Origin: Salinicola endophyticus
GTDB taxonomy: Bacteria > Pseudomonadota > Gammaproteobacteria > Pseudomonadales > Halomonadaceae
Assembly (NCBI RefSeq): GCF_003206575.1
Contig: NZ_PZJO01000003.1
Coordinates: 282,248-344,433 of the forward strand
Direction of reading: 5' to 3'
Length of the DNA: 62,186 nt
Shown here: piece by piece, positions 50,125 to 60,580 of the stretch
Layout of the letters: each line of letters begins with the position of its first letter
Numbering within the stretch: position 1 is the stretch's first letter
The notes under the pieces: model-generated
The model's database searches: none
Seen by the model: the letters and a program-made list of their open reading frames with translations, nothing else
What the model was told of the DNA's origin: nothing
Position numbers and translations under genes: made by a program

Positions 50125-52016
50125 GCACGCAGCGCCTGGCTGTCGTCGATCAGGCGACGTTTCTTGAGATGGATCAGCAGAATCGATACCGCCGCCGGGG
50201 TGACCCCGGAGATGCGCCCGGCCTGGCCCAGGGTCTGCGGCCGTGCCTGTTCGAGCTTCTGGCGAATCTCATGCGAGAGCCCCTCGACCTTGGCGTAATC
50301 CAGCGCCTCCGGAAGCGGCGTCGCCTCGTGGCGCTTGAGCCGGTCGATCTCTTCCTGCTGACGCGCGATGTAGCCTTCGTACTTGGCTTCGATCTGCACC
50401 TGCTCGGCGACCGTCTCGTCGCTCTCCGCCTCGCCCTTGAGCGGGGCCACGTCAGCGTAGGTGAGCTCCGGACGCTTGAGCAGATCCATCAGGTTGTACT
50501 CCCGCGCCAGCGGCTGCTCGAGCTTGGTCGCAAGGGCATCGGCGGCGGGCGTGCCGGGCTGGATCCAGGTCGAGCGCAGCCGCTCGCTCTCGCGAGCGAT
50601 GCGTTCACGCTTGGTCTCGAACGCTGCCCAGCGCGGGTCGTCGACCAGGCCGAGTTCGCGCCCGGCTGCGGTCAGGCGCAGGTCGGCGTTGTCCTCGCGC
50701 AGCAGCAGCCGATACTCGGCACGCGAGGTGAACATGCGGTAGGGCTCCTGGGTGCCCATGCTGATCAGGTCATCCACCAGCACGCCGAGATAGGCCTCAT
50801 CGCGGCGCGGCCACCAGGCGGATTCGCCGCGTGACCGGCGCGCGGCGTTGATGCCCGCCAGCAGCCCCTGGGCGCCGGCCTCCTCGTAACCTGTGGTGCC
50901 ATTGATCTGGCCGGCGAAAAACAGGTTGTGGATAAATTTCGTTTCCAGGGAGTGCTTGAGATCCCGCGGATCGAAGAAGTCGTACTCGATGGCATAGCCG
51001 GGGCGCGTGATGTGCGCGTTCTCCAGCCCCTCGATCGAGCGCACCACCTGCAGTTGGACGTCGAATGGCAGCGAGGTCGAGATGCCATTGGGGTAGAGCT
51101 CGTGGGTGTCCAGCCCCTCGGGCTCGATGAACACCTGGTGGCTCGACTTGTCGGCGAAGCGGTGGACCTTGTCCTCGATCGACGGGCAGTAGCGCGGCCC
51201 AACGCCGCCGATCACGCCGGAGTACATTGGCGAGCGGTCGAGATTGGCGAAGATGATCTCGTGGGTCCGGGTGTTGGTGTGCGCGATATGGCAATCGACC
51301 TGGCGCGGATGCTGCTCGCGGCTGCCCAGGTAGGACATCACCGGCAGCGGCGTATCGCCGGGCTGGCGCTCGAGCCTGGAGAAATCGACGCTCTTGGCAT
51401 CGATTCGCGGCGGCGTGCCGGTTTTCAGCCGATCGACCCGGAACGGCAGGGCGCGAAGACGCTGGGCCAGGGCATTGGCCGGCGGATCGCCGGCGCGGCC
51501 GCCGGCGTGATGATCGAGACCGATATGGATCACACCGCCGAGGAAGGTGCCGGTGCACAGCACCACGGCGTCCGCCATGAAGCGGATGCCGGTCTGGGTG
51601 ACCACGCCGGTGACCCGATCGTTATCCACAACCAGATCGTCGACCCCCTGCTGGAACAGCGTCAGGTTGGGCTGGTTTTCCAGCAGCGAGCGAATGGCAG
51701 CCTTGTAGCGCACACGGTCGGCCTGGGCACGAGTTGCCCGCACCGCCGGCCCCTTGCGTGAGTTGAGCACGCGAAACTGGATGCCGGCGAGATCGGTCGC
51801 GGTGGCCATGGCACCGCCGAGCGCATCGATCTCCTTGACCAGATGACTCTTGCCGATGCCACCGATGGCCGGGTTGCACGACATCTGCCCCAGCGTCTCG
51901 ATGTTGTGTGTCAGCAGCAGGGTGCGTGCACCGCTGCGGGCCGCTGCCAGCGCGGCTTCGGTGCCGGCGTGGCCGCCACCGATGACGATGACCTGAAATC
52001 GGTCGGGGTACTCCAC
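50121..52016 (-). CDS. mnmG: tRNA uridine-5-carboxymethylaminomethyl modification enzyme
   Basis: FAD-binding enzyme, 631 residues, acting with MnmE to modify U34 of several tRNAs. The FAD motif is [19 protein letters not shown], followed by [33 protein letters not shown] and the [19 protein letters not shown] segment are diagnostic. mnmE is not in the window. It heads a group with rsmG, parA and parB. Confidence 0.98.
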   Translation of the reverse strand: MEYPDRFQVIVIGGGHAGTEAALAAARSGARTLLLTHNIETLGQMSCNPAIGGIGKSHLVKEIDALGGAMATATDLAGIQFRVLNSRKGPAVRATRAQADRVRYKAAIRSLLENQPNLTLFQQGVDDLVVDNDRVTGVVTQTGIRFMADAVVLCTGTFLGGVIHIGLDHHAGGRAGDPPANALAQRLRALPFRVDRLKTGTPPRIDAKSVDFSRLERQPGDTPLPVMSYLGSREQHPRQVDCHIAHTNTRTHEIIFANLDRSPMYSGVIGGVGPRYCPSIEDKVHRFADKSSHQVFIEPEGLDTHELYPNGISTSLPFDVQLQVVRSIEGLENAHITRPGYAIEYDFFDPRDLKHSLETKFIHNLFFAGQINGTTGYEEAGAQGLLAGINAARRSRGESAWWPRRDEAYLGVLVDDLISMGTQEPYRMFTSRAEYRLLLREDNADLRLTAAGRELGLVDDPRWAAFETKRERIARESERLRSTWIQPGTPAADALATKLEQPLAREYNLMDLLKRPELTYADVAPLKGEAESDETVAEQVQIEAKYEGYIARQQEEIDRLKRHEATPLPEALDYAKVEGLSHEIRQKLEQARPQTLGQAGRISGVTPAAVSILLIHLKKRRLIDDSQALRA

Positions 52017-52147
52017 AGTCCACCTCGTTGAGTGCTCGAACCGGCACCCGACAGTGAATGAATCTTGAAAACGGCTGCCCGGCGAGATTGTTGACTCAAA
52101 GTCAAAGATCCCGCCGACAGCGGCGACCGGAGTCGCGAAAGCCGCCC

Positions 52148-52176
52148 AGTATAAACGTCCTGTGGGTAACCGTCAG
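52148..52176 (-). promoter_or_regulatory. Candidate mnmG promoter
   Basis: On the minus strand CTGACG (52171-52176) and TATACT (52148-52153) are separated by 17 bp. A DnaA-box-like 9-mer at 52161-52169 lies inside the spacer, so DnaA could affect expression. Confidence 0.5.
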
Positions 52177-52746
52177 GGGTTTTCCACACCTCTCGACCTG
52201 CGCCAGCCAGGTCACAAGGTCATTACTAAAAAATAAAGAAATATAGAAAAGAAGTTCTGTAGTGATGGTTACTACTGGTGTGTACATATTTTGTGGAAAA
52301 GGGACTTTTCCCTATAGAAAACATTCACTTGGATTGTTATTGGATGTATTGAAAAGGGCTTAGGAGGCTGCTGACAGACAGCGCTGAAGCTGTGGACGAA
52401 AAGCGTCGTTATACACAGCGCCAGCTACCCAGCGCTTGTCCACCGCTGCATACGCCTGCTGTCACCGTGACGGTCCCCAACGCGGGCATCGCGCTGGAGG
52501 ACACGGCAGAGGCGGGCTGCGTCGAGATAGGCTGAAAAACTATCCACAGGCGAAAAAAACCGCTTGGGATAACCTTTCTGGCGCTATCGCGGGCAGATCT
52601 AGAGACGATTCGAAGGTGATTCGGGGGTGATGCCGGGAGGAATCCGGTGCTCAGGGCGGGGAAAAGGGGGGCATGACGCGAAGACAGAGCGGCGATAGGA
52701 ACCGCAGCCAGCCAGGCGCGCGTGAGAGACGCTCGAAGCTAGCGCG

Positions 52747-52774
52747 AACGGGCCACCGTCGAGGTGGCCGCGTT
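52747..52774 (-). terminator. Possible terminator after the amino-acid ABC operon
   Basis: GGCCACC (52751-52757) pairs with GGTGGCC (52763-52769) around a 5-nt loop, with further partial pairing outside. The U-run on the minus strand is poor, so this is a weak call. Confidence 0.35.
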
Positions 52775-52794
52775 TGCGCCGAGTGGGGGCGGGC

Positions 52795-53567
<773 letters not shown>

Positions 53568-53571
<4 letters not shown>

Positions 53572-54236
53572 CCCACCAGCCCCTTGCGTTCGAGCAGACT
53601 CAGAGCCATCGACAGGCTCAGGGTGATCGCCAGGTAGAGCAGCGCGATCATGAAATAGACCTCCAGCGCGGTGAAGGTCTGGGCGATGTAGACCTGGCCC
53701 TGGCGCACCAGCTCACCGACCCCGATCACCGAGAACAGCGAGGTGTCCTTGATGCTGACGATGCCCTGATTGCCGAGGGCGGGGATCATGCGCCGCAGCG
53801 CCTGGGGCCAGATGATGTACTGAAAGGTCTGGGTCGCGGAGAGGCCCAGCGACAGCCCCGCCTCGCGCTGGCCGCGTTCGATCGACTGCACGCCGCCGCG
53901 CACGATCTCCGAGATATAGGCCCCGGCATTGAGCGCGATGGCGGCGATCCCCGCAGTGATCGCGGGGATCGGCCCGCCCAGCAGGGTCGGCAGCCCGTAG
54001 AAGATGAACAGCACCTGGACCAGCACCGGGGTGCCGCGGAACACTTCGATATAGAAGACGGCGGGGTAGCGCAGCCAGCGGCTGGGGGCGATGCGCATCA
54101 GACCGAAGAGCATGCCGATGACGAAACCGATGGCCAGGCCACCGAAGGAGATCAGCAGGGTGTAGGGCACACCCTTGAGCAGATAGGGCAGGGAGGCGAT
54201 CGCCGCCTGCCAGTCGAACTGAAAATGCAGGTCCAC
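53568..54236 (-). CDS. glnP: Polar amino-acid ABC importer permease (GlnP-like)
   Basis: HisM/GlnP-type permease with about five membrane helices, 222 residues from a GTG start preceded by ACGGAG. This gives HFQFDWQAA at the N terminus as in GlnP; an upstream GTG at 54287 would add 17 residues. The conserved loop [20 protein letters not shown] and the EAA-type [11 protein letters not shown] motif are present. Confidence 0.87.
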
Positions 54237-54300
54237 GAAAGAGGTCTCCGTCGAGCGGACGCCAGCGACGGCCGACGCCGTTGCCACGCCGCGATATCAG

Positions 54301-54343
54301 GGCCCGAAGGCAGCGGGCCGGAACGGTGTCCGGCCCGCTCGGG
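54301..54343 (-). other. Intercistronic stem-loop between glnH and glnP
   Basis: GCGGGCCGGA (54312-54321) pairs with TCCGGCCCGC (54328-54337), flanked by an outer pairing of 54301-54306 with 54338-54343. A stable hairpin after a binding-protein gene commonly protects its mRNA or reduces read-through, giving more binding protein than permease. Confidence 0.6.
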
Positions 54344-54351
54344 CTGCAGCG

Positions 54352-55125
54352 TTACTTGGCGTCCGGCGCCTTGCCGAACCACTTCTCGTAGATCTCGTCG
54401 TAGCTGCCGTCCTGATGCATGGCGGCGAGCGCCTTGTTGACCGGCTCGACCCAGTCGCTGTCCTTGGCCAGGGCGATGCCGTACTGCTGACCTTCGTAGA
54501 GCGGACCGACCGTCTCGACCCGGCCCTTGCCCTTGGTCTGGGCGAAGTAGCCGACGTTGGGGGCGTCGTAGAAGACGGCGTCGACATTGCCGCCCATCAG
54601 TGCCATGTACATGTCGGCGCTGCCCGGGTAGGGCGTGATCTCGGCCTTGTCGCCGAGCTGCTGCTTGAGGAAGTCGTAGCTGGTGGAGCCGATCTTGGTC
54701 CCGATGCGCTTGCCGGCGAGATCATCGAGTGTCTTCACCTCGCTACCGTCCTTGACCAGGATGCGCAGCCCCGAGTCGTAGTAGGGATCGCTGAAGTCGA
54801 CGATCTTCTGGCGCTCGTCGGTGATGGTGATGCCGGCGATGGCCAGATCGACGTTACCGGTCTGCACTGCGGGGATGATGCCGTTGAAATCCATGGTCTT
54901 GAGATCGACGTCGAAGCCAGCGCGATCGGCCACTTCTTGCAGGATATCCATGTCGAACCCGACCATCTTGCCGGTGTCCTGATCCATCATCTCGAACGGC
55001 ACGAAGCTGGGATCGGTGACGGCCTTGAGCGTGGTCTGCTGGGCGTTGGCGATACCGCAGACGCCGAATGAGAGCGCCAGGGCGGAGAGGGCCAGCGTCT
55101 TGCGGAGGCGAGCGTTGTTTTTCAT
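54352..55125 (-). CDS. glnH: Periplasmic glutamine-type binding protein (GlnH-like)
   Basis: Periplasmic binding protein, 257 residues, with a Sec signal ending GIANAQQ. The mature part closely resembles GlnH: VGFDMDILQEVADRAGF, then MDFNGIIPAVQTGNVDLA and ITITDERQKIVDFSDPYYDS. The ATG at 55125 has GAGG before it; an in-frame ATG at 55161 lacks one. An inverted repeat TGATTG-N7-CAATCA at 55142-55160 lies just upstream and may be an operator. Confidence 0.88.
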   Translation of the reverse strand: MKNNARLRKTLALSALALSFGVCGIANAQQTTLKAVTDPSFVPFEMMDQDTGKMVGFDMDILQEVADRAGFDVDLKTMDFNGIIPAVQTGNVDLAIAGITITDERQKIVDFSDPYYDSGLRILVKDGSEVKTLDDLAGKRIGTKIGSTSYDFLKQQLGDKAEITPYPGSADMYMALMGGNVDAVFYDAPNVGYFAQTKGKGRVETVGPLYEGQQYGIALAKDSDWVEPVNKALAAMHQDGSYDEIYEKWFGKAPDAK

Positions 55126-55237
55126 GTTGACCTCAAGTGGTTGATTGAAAAAAACAATCACTCACTACCTTGAGGAGGTATGGGGCTAGCGTCAAGTGAG
55201 ACGATGGGCGCGCGGCGGCGGGTGCCGCCGCGTCGGT

Positions 55238-55591
55238 TCACACCGAGAAGGAGGCGCCGCAGCCGCAGGTGGATTGGGCGTTGGGGTTCTTGACCAGGAA
55301 ACGCGCCCCGGCCAGGCCTTCTTCATAGTCGACGGTGGAGCCGACCAGATACTGATAGGAGAGCGCATCCACCACCAGGCTGACACCGTCGTTGTCGATC
55401 ACGGTGTCATCCTCGGCGAGCTGATCGGCGAGATCGAAACCGTACTGGAAGCCGGAACAGCCGCCGCCGGTGACATAGACCCGCAGCTTGAGGTCGGGGT
55501 TGTTCTCCGCCGCGATCAGCGCCTTGACCCGCCGGGCGGCGGCGTCGGTGAAGAACATCGGGGTGGGAGCGAAGGACTCCACTGTACTCAT
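55238..55591 (-). CDS. erpA: Iron-sulfur cluster insertion protein ErpA
   Basis: A-type carrier that transfers Fe-S clusters to apo-proteins, 117 residues. The three cysteines lie in [11 protein letters not shown] and near the end in STCGCG. The ATG at 55591 follows GGGA; a GTG six bases upstream is an alternative. Own promoter 80 bp upstream. Confidence 0.95.
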   Translation of the reverse strand: MSTVESFAPTPMFFTDAAARRVKALIAAENNPDLKLRVYVTGGGCSGFQYGFDLADQLAEDDTVIDNDGVSLVVDALSYQYLVGSTVDYEEGLAGARFLVKNPNAQSTCGCGASFSV

Positions 55592-55652
55592 CGTCACGTT
55601 CCCTGAGTGTCGGGGGTGCCGACCTCGTCGGTGGAAGGGTTGCGCAGGCCAT

Positions 55653-55673
55653 ATGGCCCGTCTATAGGGCCAT
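55653..55673. promoter_or_regulatory. Palindrome at the erpA promoter, possible operator
   Basis: ATGGCCC-N7-GGGCCAT sits at and just after the -10 element. A repressor here would block erpA. It does not match the IscR type sites I know. Confidence 0.4.
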
Positions 55674-55701
55674 TATCGTTAATACCCAGTAAAAGGGTCA
55701 A
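55672..55701 (-). promoter_or_regulatory. Sigma-70 promoter of erpA
   Basis: On the minus strand TTGACC (55696-55701), an 18-bp spacer and GATAAT (55672-55677). Confidence 0.65.
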
Positions 55702-55846
55702 CTTTGGCGCTGCCGGCCGCGTCGGGTATGCGCCCATCGCCGAACAGGCGCTAGCGTGTATGATGTTCTGACCGCCTAACGCTCGCACGGTGGCACCGAT
55801 AACAGAGCGGGCACAGGTCTGGAGTTTCAAGGAGAGCGGTTTGCGC

Positions 55847-57601
55847 ATGCCGAGGTTCGCTCTGCGACGTCTGAGTCTCGATCGTTTCCGCAGCCAGTTG
55901 GCGAGCGTCGATGCCATGCCTCAGCTGTGCCTGCTGGGTATCTTCGCCGGCATTCTCACCGGCAGTGTGATGGTGCTGTTTCGCCTGCTGCTCAAGCTCG
56001 GCGCCTTTTTCTTCATGCCTGGTGGTAACCCGGAGGCGTTCGAAGCGCTGCCGCCGCCGATCCGTGCACTGCTTCCGCTGATCGCGGTGTGCCTGATCGG
56101 CGTCTGGCTGTGGCCGCAGCCCAGCCGTGCGCTGAAGATGGGGATCGGTCACGTGATCGAACGCCTCGCCTATCAGCAGGGCAAGATGCCGCTGCGCAAC
56201 TGGATCAACCAGTGGTGGGTCGGGGTGATCTCGGTCATCGGCGGGCTCTCCGCCGGCCGTGAGGGGCCGGCGATCCATCTCGGCTCGGCCGCCTCGAGCT
56301 GGATCGGCTCACGTCTGCGCCTGCCCCACAACAGCCTGCGCGTGCTGGTGGGCTGCGGTACCGCGGCTGGTATCTCGGCATCCTTCAATACGCCCATCGC
56401 CGGTGTCATCTTCGCCATGGAAGTGGTGATGATGGAGTACACCATCGCCGGCTTCATGCCGGTGATTCTCGCCTCGACCATGGGCGCGCTGGTGTCGTGG
56501 GGGATCTACGGCGCTGAGCCTGCATTCAGCGTGCCGCCCTTGCAGCTCTCTTCGCTGATGGATCTGCCCGGCATCGTGCTCACCGCGCTGGTGGTGGGGC
56601 TGCTGGCGGGGGGCTTCGTGCGTCTCGCCCAGGGCCACCCCGCGGTGACCCGGTTGCCGTTCGCCCTGCGTCTGGCGCTGATCGGCGGGCTGACGGCGCT
56701 TGCGGCCTGGTGGTATCCCCAGGTCCAGGGGATCGGCTACGACAGCATCGACCGCATGCTCAACGCCAGCGTGACCCTCGATGTCCTGCTGGCCCTCGCC
56801 GTGGTCAAGTTGGCGCTGACCGCCATCTGCATGGCCGGCGGCGTGTCGGTGGGCATCATCGGCCCGCTGCTGGTCTCGGGGGCGGCGACCGGTGCGCTGA
56901 TGGGGGCGCTGGGTGCCATGCTGTGGCCAAGCGTGGTCGATACCCCGGCGCTCTACGCGGTGCTGGGCATGGCAGCAATGATGGCGGCGGCGCTGCAGGC
57001 GCCCCTGGCGGCGCTGCTGGCGCTGCTCGAACTGACCCGCAATACCGAGATCATGCTCCCCGGCATGCTGGCGGTGGTGGTGGCGGTAATGACCGCGCGC
57101 CAGCTCTGCGGCTGTCAGGGTTTCTTCATGTCGCATCTGGCCCAGCAGGGGCTGCACCCGCTGCAGCAGCCGCTGATGCAGGCGCTGTCGCGGGTCGCGG
57201 TGCCGGCCGTGATGGAGCGCAATCTGGCGCGCACGCCGCGGGTGATCGACCACGACCGCGCCAAGTCGCTGCTCGATGCCAAGCCGACCTGGTTGATCAT
57301 CATCCAGGACGACAAGGCGAAGCCGCCGCTGGCGCTGAAGGCGGCCAACCTGGCGCGGGTGCTGCACGACGACGCCTGGCTGGCCGAGCATCCGCAGATC
57401 GATCTGGAGGAGGTGCCGGGGCAGCGCCTGGAGCTGGCCCCGGTGCACCTGGAGGCGACGCTGTCGGAAGCCTACGATACCCTTAATGAATCCGGGGTGG
57501 AGGCGCTCTATGTCGAGCACACCACGGCGCCGATGATCCGCAAGATTTCCGGTATCATCACCCGCGAAGCGATCGAGAATTATTATCGGCGCAAGCGCTG
57601 A
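55847..57601 (+). CDS. ClC-type chloride channel/antiporter with C-terminal CBS-like region
   Basis: Membrane protein of 584 residues, with about ten or more hydrophobic helices, then about 130 cytoplasmic residues that look like a divergent CBS pair. The gating-glutamate motif GREGPAIHLG is intact. The other ClC signatures are altered: the first (usually GSGIP) reads MGIGHVIE and the third (usually GxFxP) reads GIIGP. Selectivity may therefore differ from the Cl-/H+ exchangers. The ATG has a 12-nt spacing from AAGGAG; a TTG six bases earlier has better spacing. Confidence 0.85.
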   Translation: MPRFALRRLSLDRFRSQLASVDAMPQLCLLGIFAGILTGSVMVLFRLLLKLGAFFFMPGGNPEAFEALPPPIRALLPLIAVCLIGVWLWPQPSRALKMGIGHVIERLAYQQGKMPLRNWINQWWVGVISVIGGLSAGREGPAIHLGSAASSWIGSRLRLPHNSLRVLVGCGTAAGISASFNTPIAGVIFAMEVVMMEYTIAGFMPVILASTMGALVSWGIYGAEPAFSVPPLQLSSLMDLPGIVLTALVVGLLAGGFVRLAQGHPAVTRLPFALRLALIGGLTALAAWWYPQVQGIGYDSIDRMLNASVTLDVLLALAVVKLALTAICMAGGVSVGIIGPLLVSGAATGALMGALGAMLWPSVVDTPALYAVLGMAAMMAAALQAPLAALLALLELTRNTEIMLPGMLAVVVAVMTARQLCGCQGFFMSHLAQQGLHPLQQPLMQALSRVAVPAVMERNLARTPRVIDHDRAKSLLDAKPTWLIIIQDDKAKPPLALKAANLARVLHDDAWLAEHPQIDLEEVPGQRLELAPVHLEATLSEAYDTLNESGVEALYVEHTTAPMIRKISGIITREAIENYYRRKR

Positions 57602-57725
57602 GCGCAGCAGTTTCCAGACACAGCGCAGGCGGATAGTGAGTGAAGAGGAGAGCACGCATGCGACGATCGATTGGCTACCTCGACACTACCGCGAAGGCCC
57701 CCATGAGCGGGTGCGGGAGGGGCAG

Positions 57726-58553
57726 ATGATCCGTTACGACGACAAGCCCGTGGTGCTGGTGCTGGCGGGGCACGATCCCAGCGGCGGCGCCGGACTGGTG
57801 GCGGATGCCGAGGCGGTGCGCGGCTGCGGCGGCTGGCCGGTCACCATCCCCACCGCGATGACCGTGCAGTCGACCCGCGACGTGCTCGCGGTCGAGCCGT
57901 GCAGTGGCGACTTCATCCGTCGCGCTGCGCGGGCACTGTTCGAAGATTTCCGCATTGCTGCGATCAAGGTGGGGCTGATCCCCGACGCCGAGGTGCTGGC
58001 GGCGGTGATCGATGTGGCGCGCATGCGCCCGGGCATTCCGCTGATCGTCGATCCGGTGATCGCCAGCGGTGGCGGCACTGAGTTATCCACACCCGGTCTG
58101 GCCGCCGACGTCCGCAGCCGCCTGCTACCCCTTGTGGATATCCTGACTCCCAATCGGCGCGAGCTCTCGCTGCTGGCCACGCAGCCGGCGGCGGACGAGG
58201 TCGCCCAGGTGGTCGAGGTAATGTCGCTCGGCTGTGCCGCGGTGCTGGTCACCGGCACCGACCCGCTGGAGGGCGAGCCGGCGGCGGGGCACGTGGTGCA
58301 CACCCTGCACACCCCGGAGCTCAACCGCCAGTGGCAGTGGCCGCGGCTGCCCGCCGACTACCACGGTTCCGGCTGCACCCTGGCCTCGGCACTTGCCACC
58401 CGGCTCGCCGCCGGCGAAGGGCTGGCTGGCGCCTGCGCTCAGGCGCAGCGCTTCACTTGGGATACCCTCGATCATGGCCTGGCGCTGGGCCGGGGGCAGT
58501 TTCTGCCCGACCGGGTCTGGCGGGCGCCCGACTTCGATGCCACGCTGGAGTGA
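57726..58553 (+). CDS. thiD: Hydroxymethylpyrimidine/phosphomethylpyrimidine kinase
   Basis: Phosphorylates the pyrimidine moiety of thiamine, 275 residues. It contains [41 protein letters not shown], and the anion-hole loop [14 protein letters not shown]. The ATG has GGGAGGGG upstream; an earlier ATG would add 30 unrelated residues. It is followed after 2 bp by thiE. Confidence 0.92.
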   Translation: MIRYDDKPVVLVLAGHDPSGGAGLVADAEAVRGCGGWPVTIPTAMTVQSTRDVLAVEPCSGDFIRRAARALFEDFRIAAIKVGLIPDAEVLAAVIDVARMRPGIPLIVDPVIASGGGTELSTPGLAADVRSRLLPLVDILTPNRRELSLLATQPAADEVAQVVEVMSLGCAAVLVTGTDPLEGEPAAGHVVHTLHTPELNRQWQWPRLPADYHGSGCTLASALATRLAAGEGLAGACAQAQRFTWDTLDHGLALGRGQFLPDRVWRAPDFDATLE

Positions 58554-58555
58554 CG

Positions 58556-59242
58556 ATGTCGACACCGCGCAGCGGCATGTCAGGGGGGCTGCCCCAAGGA
58601 CTCTATGCGATCACCGACAGCCAGCTGCTGCCGGACGATCACTCGCTGCTGGCGGCCTGCGAACAGGCGCTGGCGGCGGGCGTGGTGCTGCTGCAGTACC
58701 GCGACAAGTCGGCCGATGCCGCGCGTCGCTGGCGCCAGGCCACGGCGCTGGCGGCGCTGTGCGAGCGCTTCGGGGTGACGCTGATCGTCAACGACGACCT
58801 GGCCCTGGCCGAGCGCCTGCAGCAACGCTGGGGCGGTCGGGTCGGGCTGCACCTGGGCCAGAAGGACACGCCGCTGGCGCTGGCCCGCCAGCGACTGGGC
58901 GATGCGGCGATCATCGGCGCCACCTGCCATGCCTCGTTGACGCTGGCTGCTCAGGCTGCCGATGCCGGCGCCAGCTACCTCGCCTTCGGCCGCTTCTTCG
59001 CCTCGCGCACCAAGCCCGAGGCGCCGCCGGCGCCGCTCGCCGTGCTCGGCGAGGCGGCTCGCTTTGGCCTGCCGCGGGTGGCGATCGGTGGCATCGAGGC
59101 CGCCACCATCGCAACCGCCCGGGACGCCGGCGCCGAGTTGCTGGCGGTGGTCAATGCCATCTTCGCCAGCCCCGACATTGCCGCCGCGGTGCGCGCGCTC
59201 GACACCCGGCTGACTCCGATTTCCGAATTCCGTAACCGCTGA
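58556..59242 (+). CDS. thiE: Thiamine-phosphate synthase
   Basis: Joins the thiazole and pyrimidine phosphates, 228 residues. [46 protein letters not shown] and [10 protein letters not shown] are the family motifs of this TIM barrel. The GGAG ribosome site lies at the end of thiD. The stop codon shares one base with an ATG of hemL. Confidence 0.94.
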   Translation: MSTPRSGMSGGLPQGLYAITDSQLLPDDHSLLAACEQALAAGVVLLQYRDKSADAARRWRQATALAALCERFGVTLIVNDDLALAERLQQRWGGRVGLHLGQKDTPLALARQRLGDAAIIGATCHASLTLAAQAADAGASYLAFGRFFASRTKPEAPPAPLAVLGEAARFGLPRVAIGGIEAATIATARDAGAELLAVVNAIFASPDIAAAVRALDTRLTPISEFRNR

Positions 59243-59259
59243 TGGGTAGCAATGACGTC

Positions 59260-60546
59260 ATGACGACATCCGCCGAACTCTTCGAACGTGCCTGCCGCCA
59301 CATTCCGGGCGGCGTCAATTCTCCCGTGCGCGCCTTCAAGGGGATGTCGCGCTCGCCGATCTTCGTCGAGCGCGCCCAGGGGGCCTATCTGTTCGACGTC
59401 GAGGGCAAGCGCTACATCGACTATGTCGGCTCCTGGGGGCCGATGATCACCGGGCATGCCGACCCGGATGTGCTCGGTGCGGTGCGCGAGCGCCTCGACA
59501 GCGGGCTCTCCTTTGGCACGCCGACCGCGATCGAGACCACCATGGCCGATCTGATCTGCGAGATCATGCCGTCGATCGACATGGTGCGCATGGTCAACTC
59601 GGGCACCGAGGCGACCATGTCGGCGATCCGCCTGGCGCGTGGCTATACCGGGCGTGACAAGATCGTCAAGTTCGAGGGCAACTACCACGGCCACTCCGAC
59701 TCGCTGCTGGTCAAGGCGGGCTCCGGTGCGCTGACCCATGGTGAGCCGAGCTCGCCCGGGGTACCGGCGTCGCTCGCCGAGCACACCCTGACGTTGCCCT
59801 ACAACGATATCGAGGCGGTGCACGAGTGCTTCGAGTCGCTGGGCGATGAGATTGCCTGCATCATCGTCGAGCCGGTGGCCGGCAACATGAACCTGATCCC
59901 GCCGCGTCCCGGCTTCCTCGAGGCGCTGCGCGAGGTGTGCGACCGCTACGCCAGCGTGCTGATCTTCGACGAGGTGATGACCGGTTTCCGCGTTGCTCTC
60001 GGCGGGGCCCAGGCGCACTTCGGCGTGACTCCGGATCTCACCTGCCTGGGCAAGATCGTCGGCGGCGGCATGCCGGTGGGCGCGTTCGGCGGCAAGCGTG
60101 AGATCATGCAGCAGATCTCGCCGCTGGGGCCGGTCTACCAGGCGGGTACGCTGTCGGGCAATCCGCTGGCCATGGCGGCGGGCATCGCGTTGCTCGAGAA
60201 GGTGCGTCAGCCGGGCTTCCACGACGCGCTGGCGACCCGGGTCGAGACGCTCTGCGACGGGCTCGAGGCGCGCGCCAGAGAGGCCGGGGTGGGATTGATC
60301 ACCCAGCGTGCCGGTGGCATGTTCGGGCTCTTCTTCACCGCCCAGCAGCGGGTCGACAACTTCGGCCAGACCATGGCCTGCGACGCCCAGGCGTTCCGCG
60401 ACTTCTTCACCCGAATGCTGGAGTCCGGCGTCTATCTGGCGCCGTCGGCCTTCGAGGCCGGCTTCATGTCGAGCGCACATACGCACGACGACATCCAGAC
60501 CACTTTGCTGGCCAGCGAGCAGGCGTTCGCGGCCATGGCCCGGTGA
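59260..60546 (+). CDS. hemL: Glutamate-1-semialdehyde 2,1-aminomutase
   Basis: PLP enzyme making 5-aminolevulinate in the C5 pathway of haem synthesis, 428 residues from the ATG at 59260. That start gives [20 protein letters not shown], the normal family N terminus; an ATG at 59242 overlapping the thiE stop would add six residues. [19 protein letters not shown] and the PLP-lysine region [16 protein letters not shown] are present. Confidence 0.96.
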   Translation: MTTSAELFERACRHIPGGVNSPVRAFKGMSRSPIFVERAQGAYLFDVEGKRYIDYVGSWGPMITGHADPDVLGAVRERLDSGLSFGTPTAIETTMADLICEIMPSIDMVRMVNSGTEATMSAIRLARGYTGRDKIVKFEGNYHGHSDSLLVKAGSGALTHGEPSSPGVPASLAEHTLTLPYNDIEAVHECFESLGDEIACIIVEPVAGNMNLIPPRPGFLEALREVCDRYASVLIFDEVMTGFRVALGGAQAHFGVTPDLTCLGKIVGGGMPVGAFGGKREIMQQISPLGPVYQAGTLSGNPLAMAAGIALLEKVRQPGFHDALATRVETLCDGLEARAREAGVGLITQRAGGMFGLFFTAQQRVDNFGQTMACDAQAFRDFFTRMLESGVYLAPSAFEAGFMSSAHTHDDIQTTLLASEQAFAAMAR

Positions 60547-60580
60547 GCCGACCGCGCCGCCATCGACAGGGAGACCCGGC

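Larger units (their letters stand above)
52017..52794. other. Candidate chromosomal replication origin (oriC) region
   Basis: A 778-bp stretch with no gene. DnaA-box-like 9-mers: TGTGGGTAA 52161, TTTTCCACA 52180, TGTGGAAAA 52292, TTATACACA 52409 (fits TTATNCACA) and CTATCCACA 52540; weaker ones at 52391 and 52436. An AT-rich block at 52221-52360 could be the unwinding element. The position next to mnmG and close to parAB and atp matches oriC of E. coli and Vibrio. Few GATC sites are present, so a SeqA/Dam system like that of E. coli is not suggested. Confidence 0.6.
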
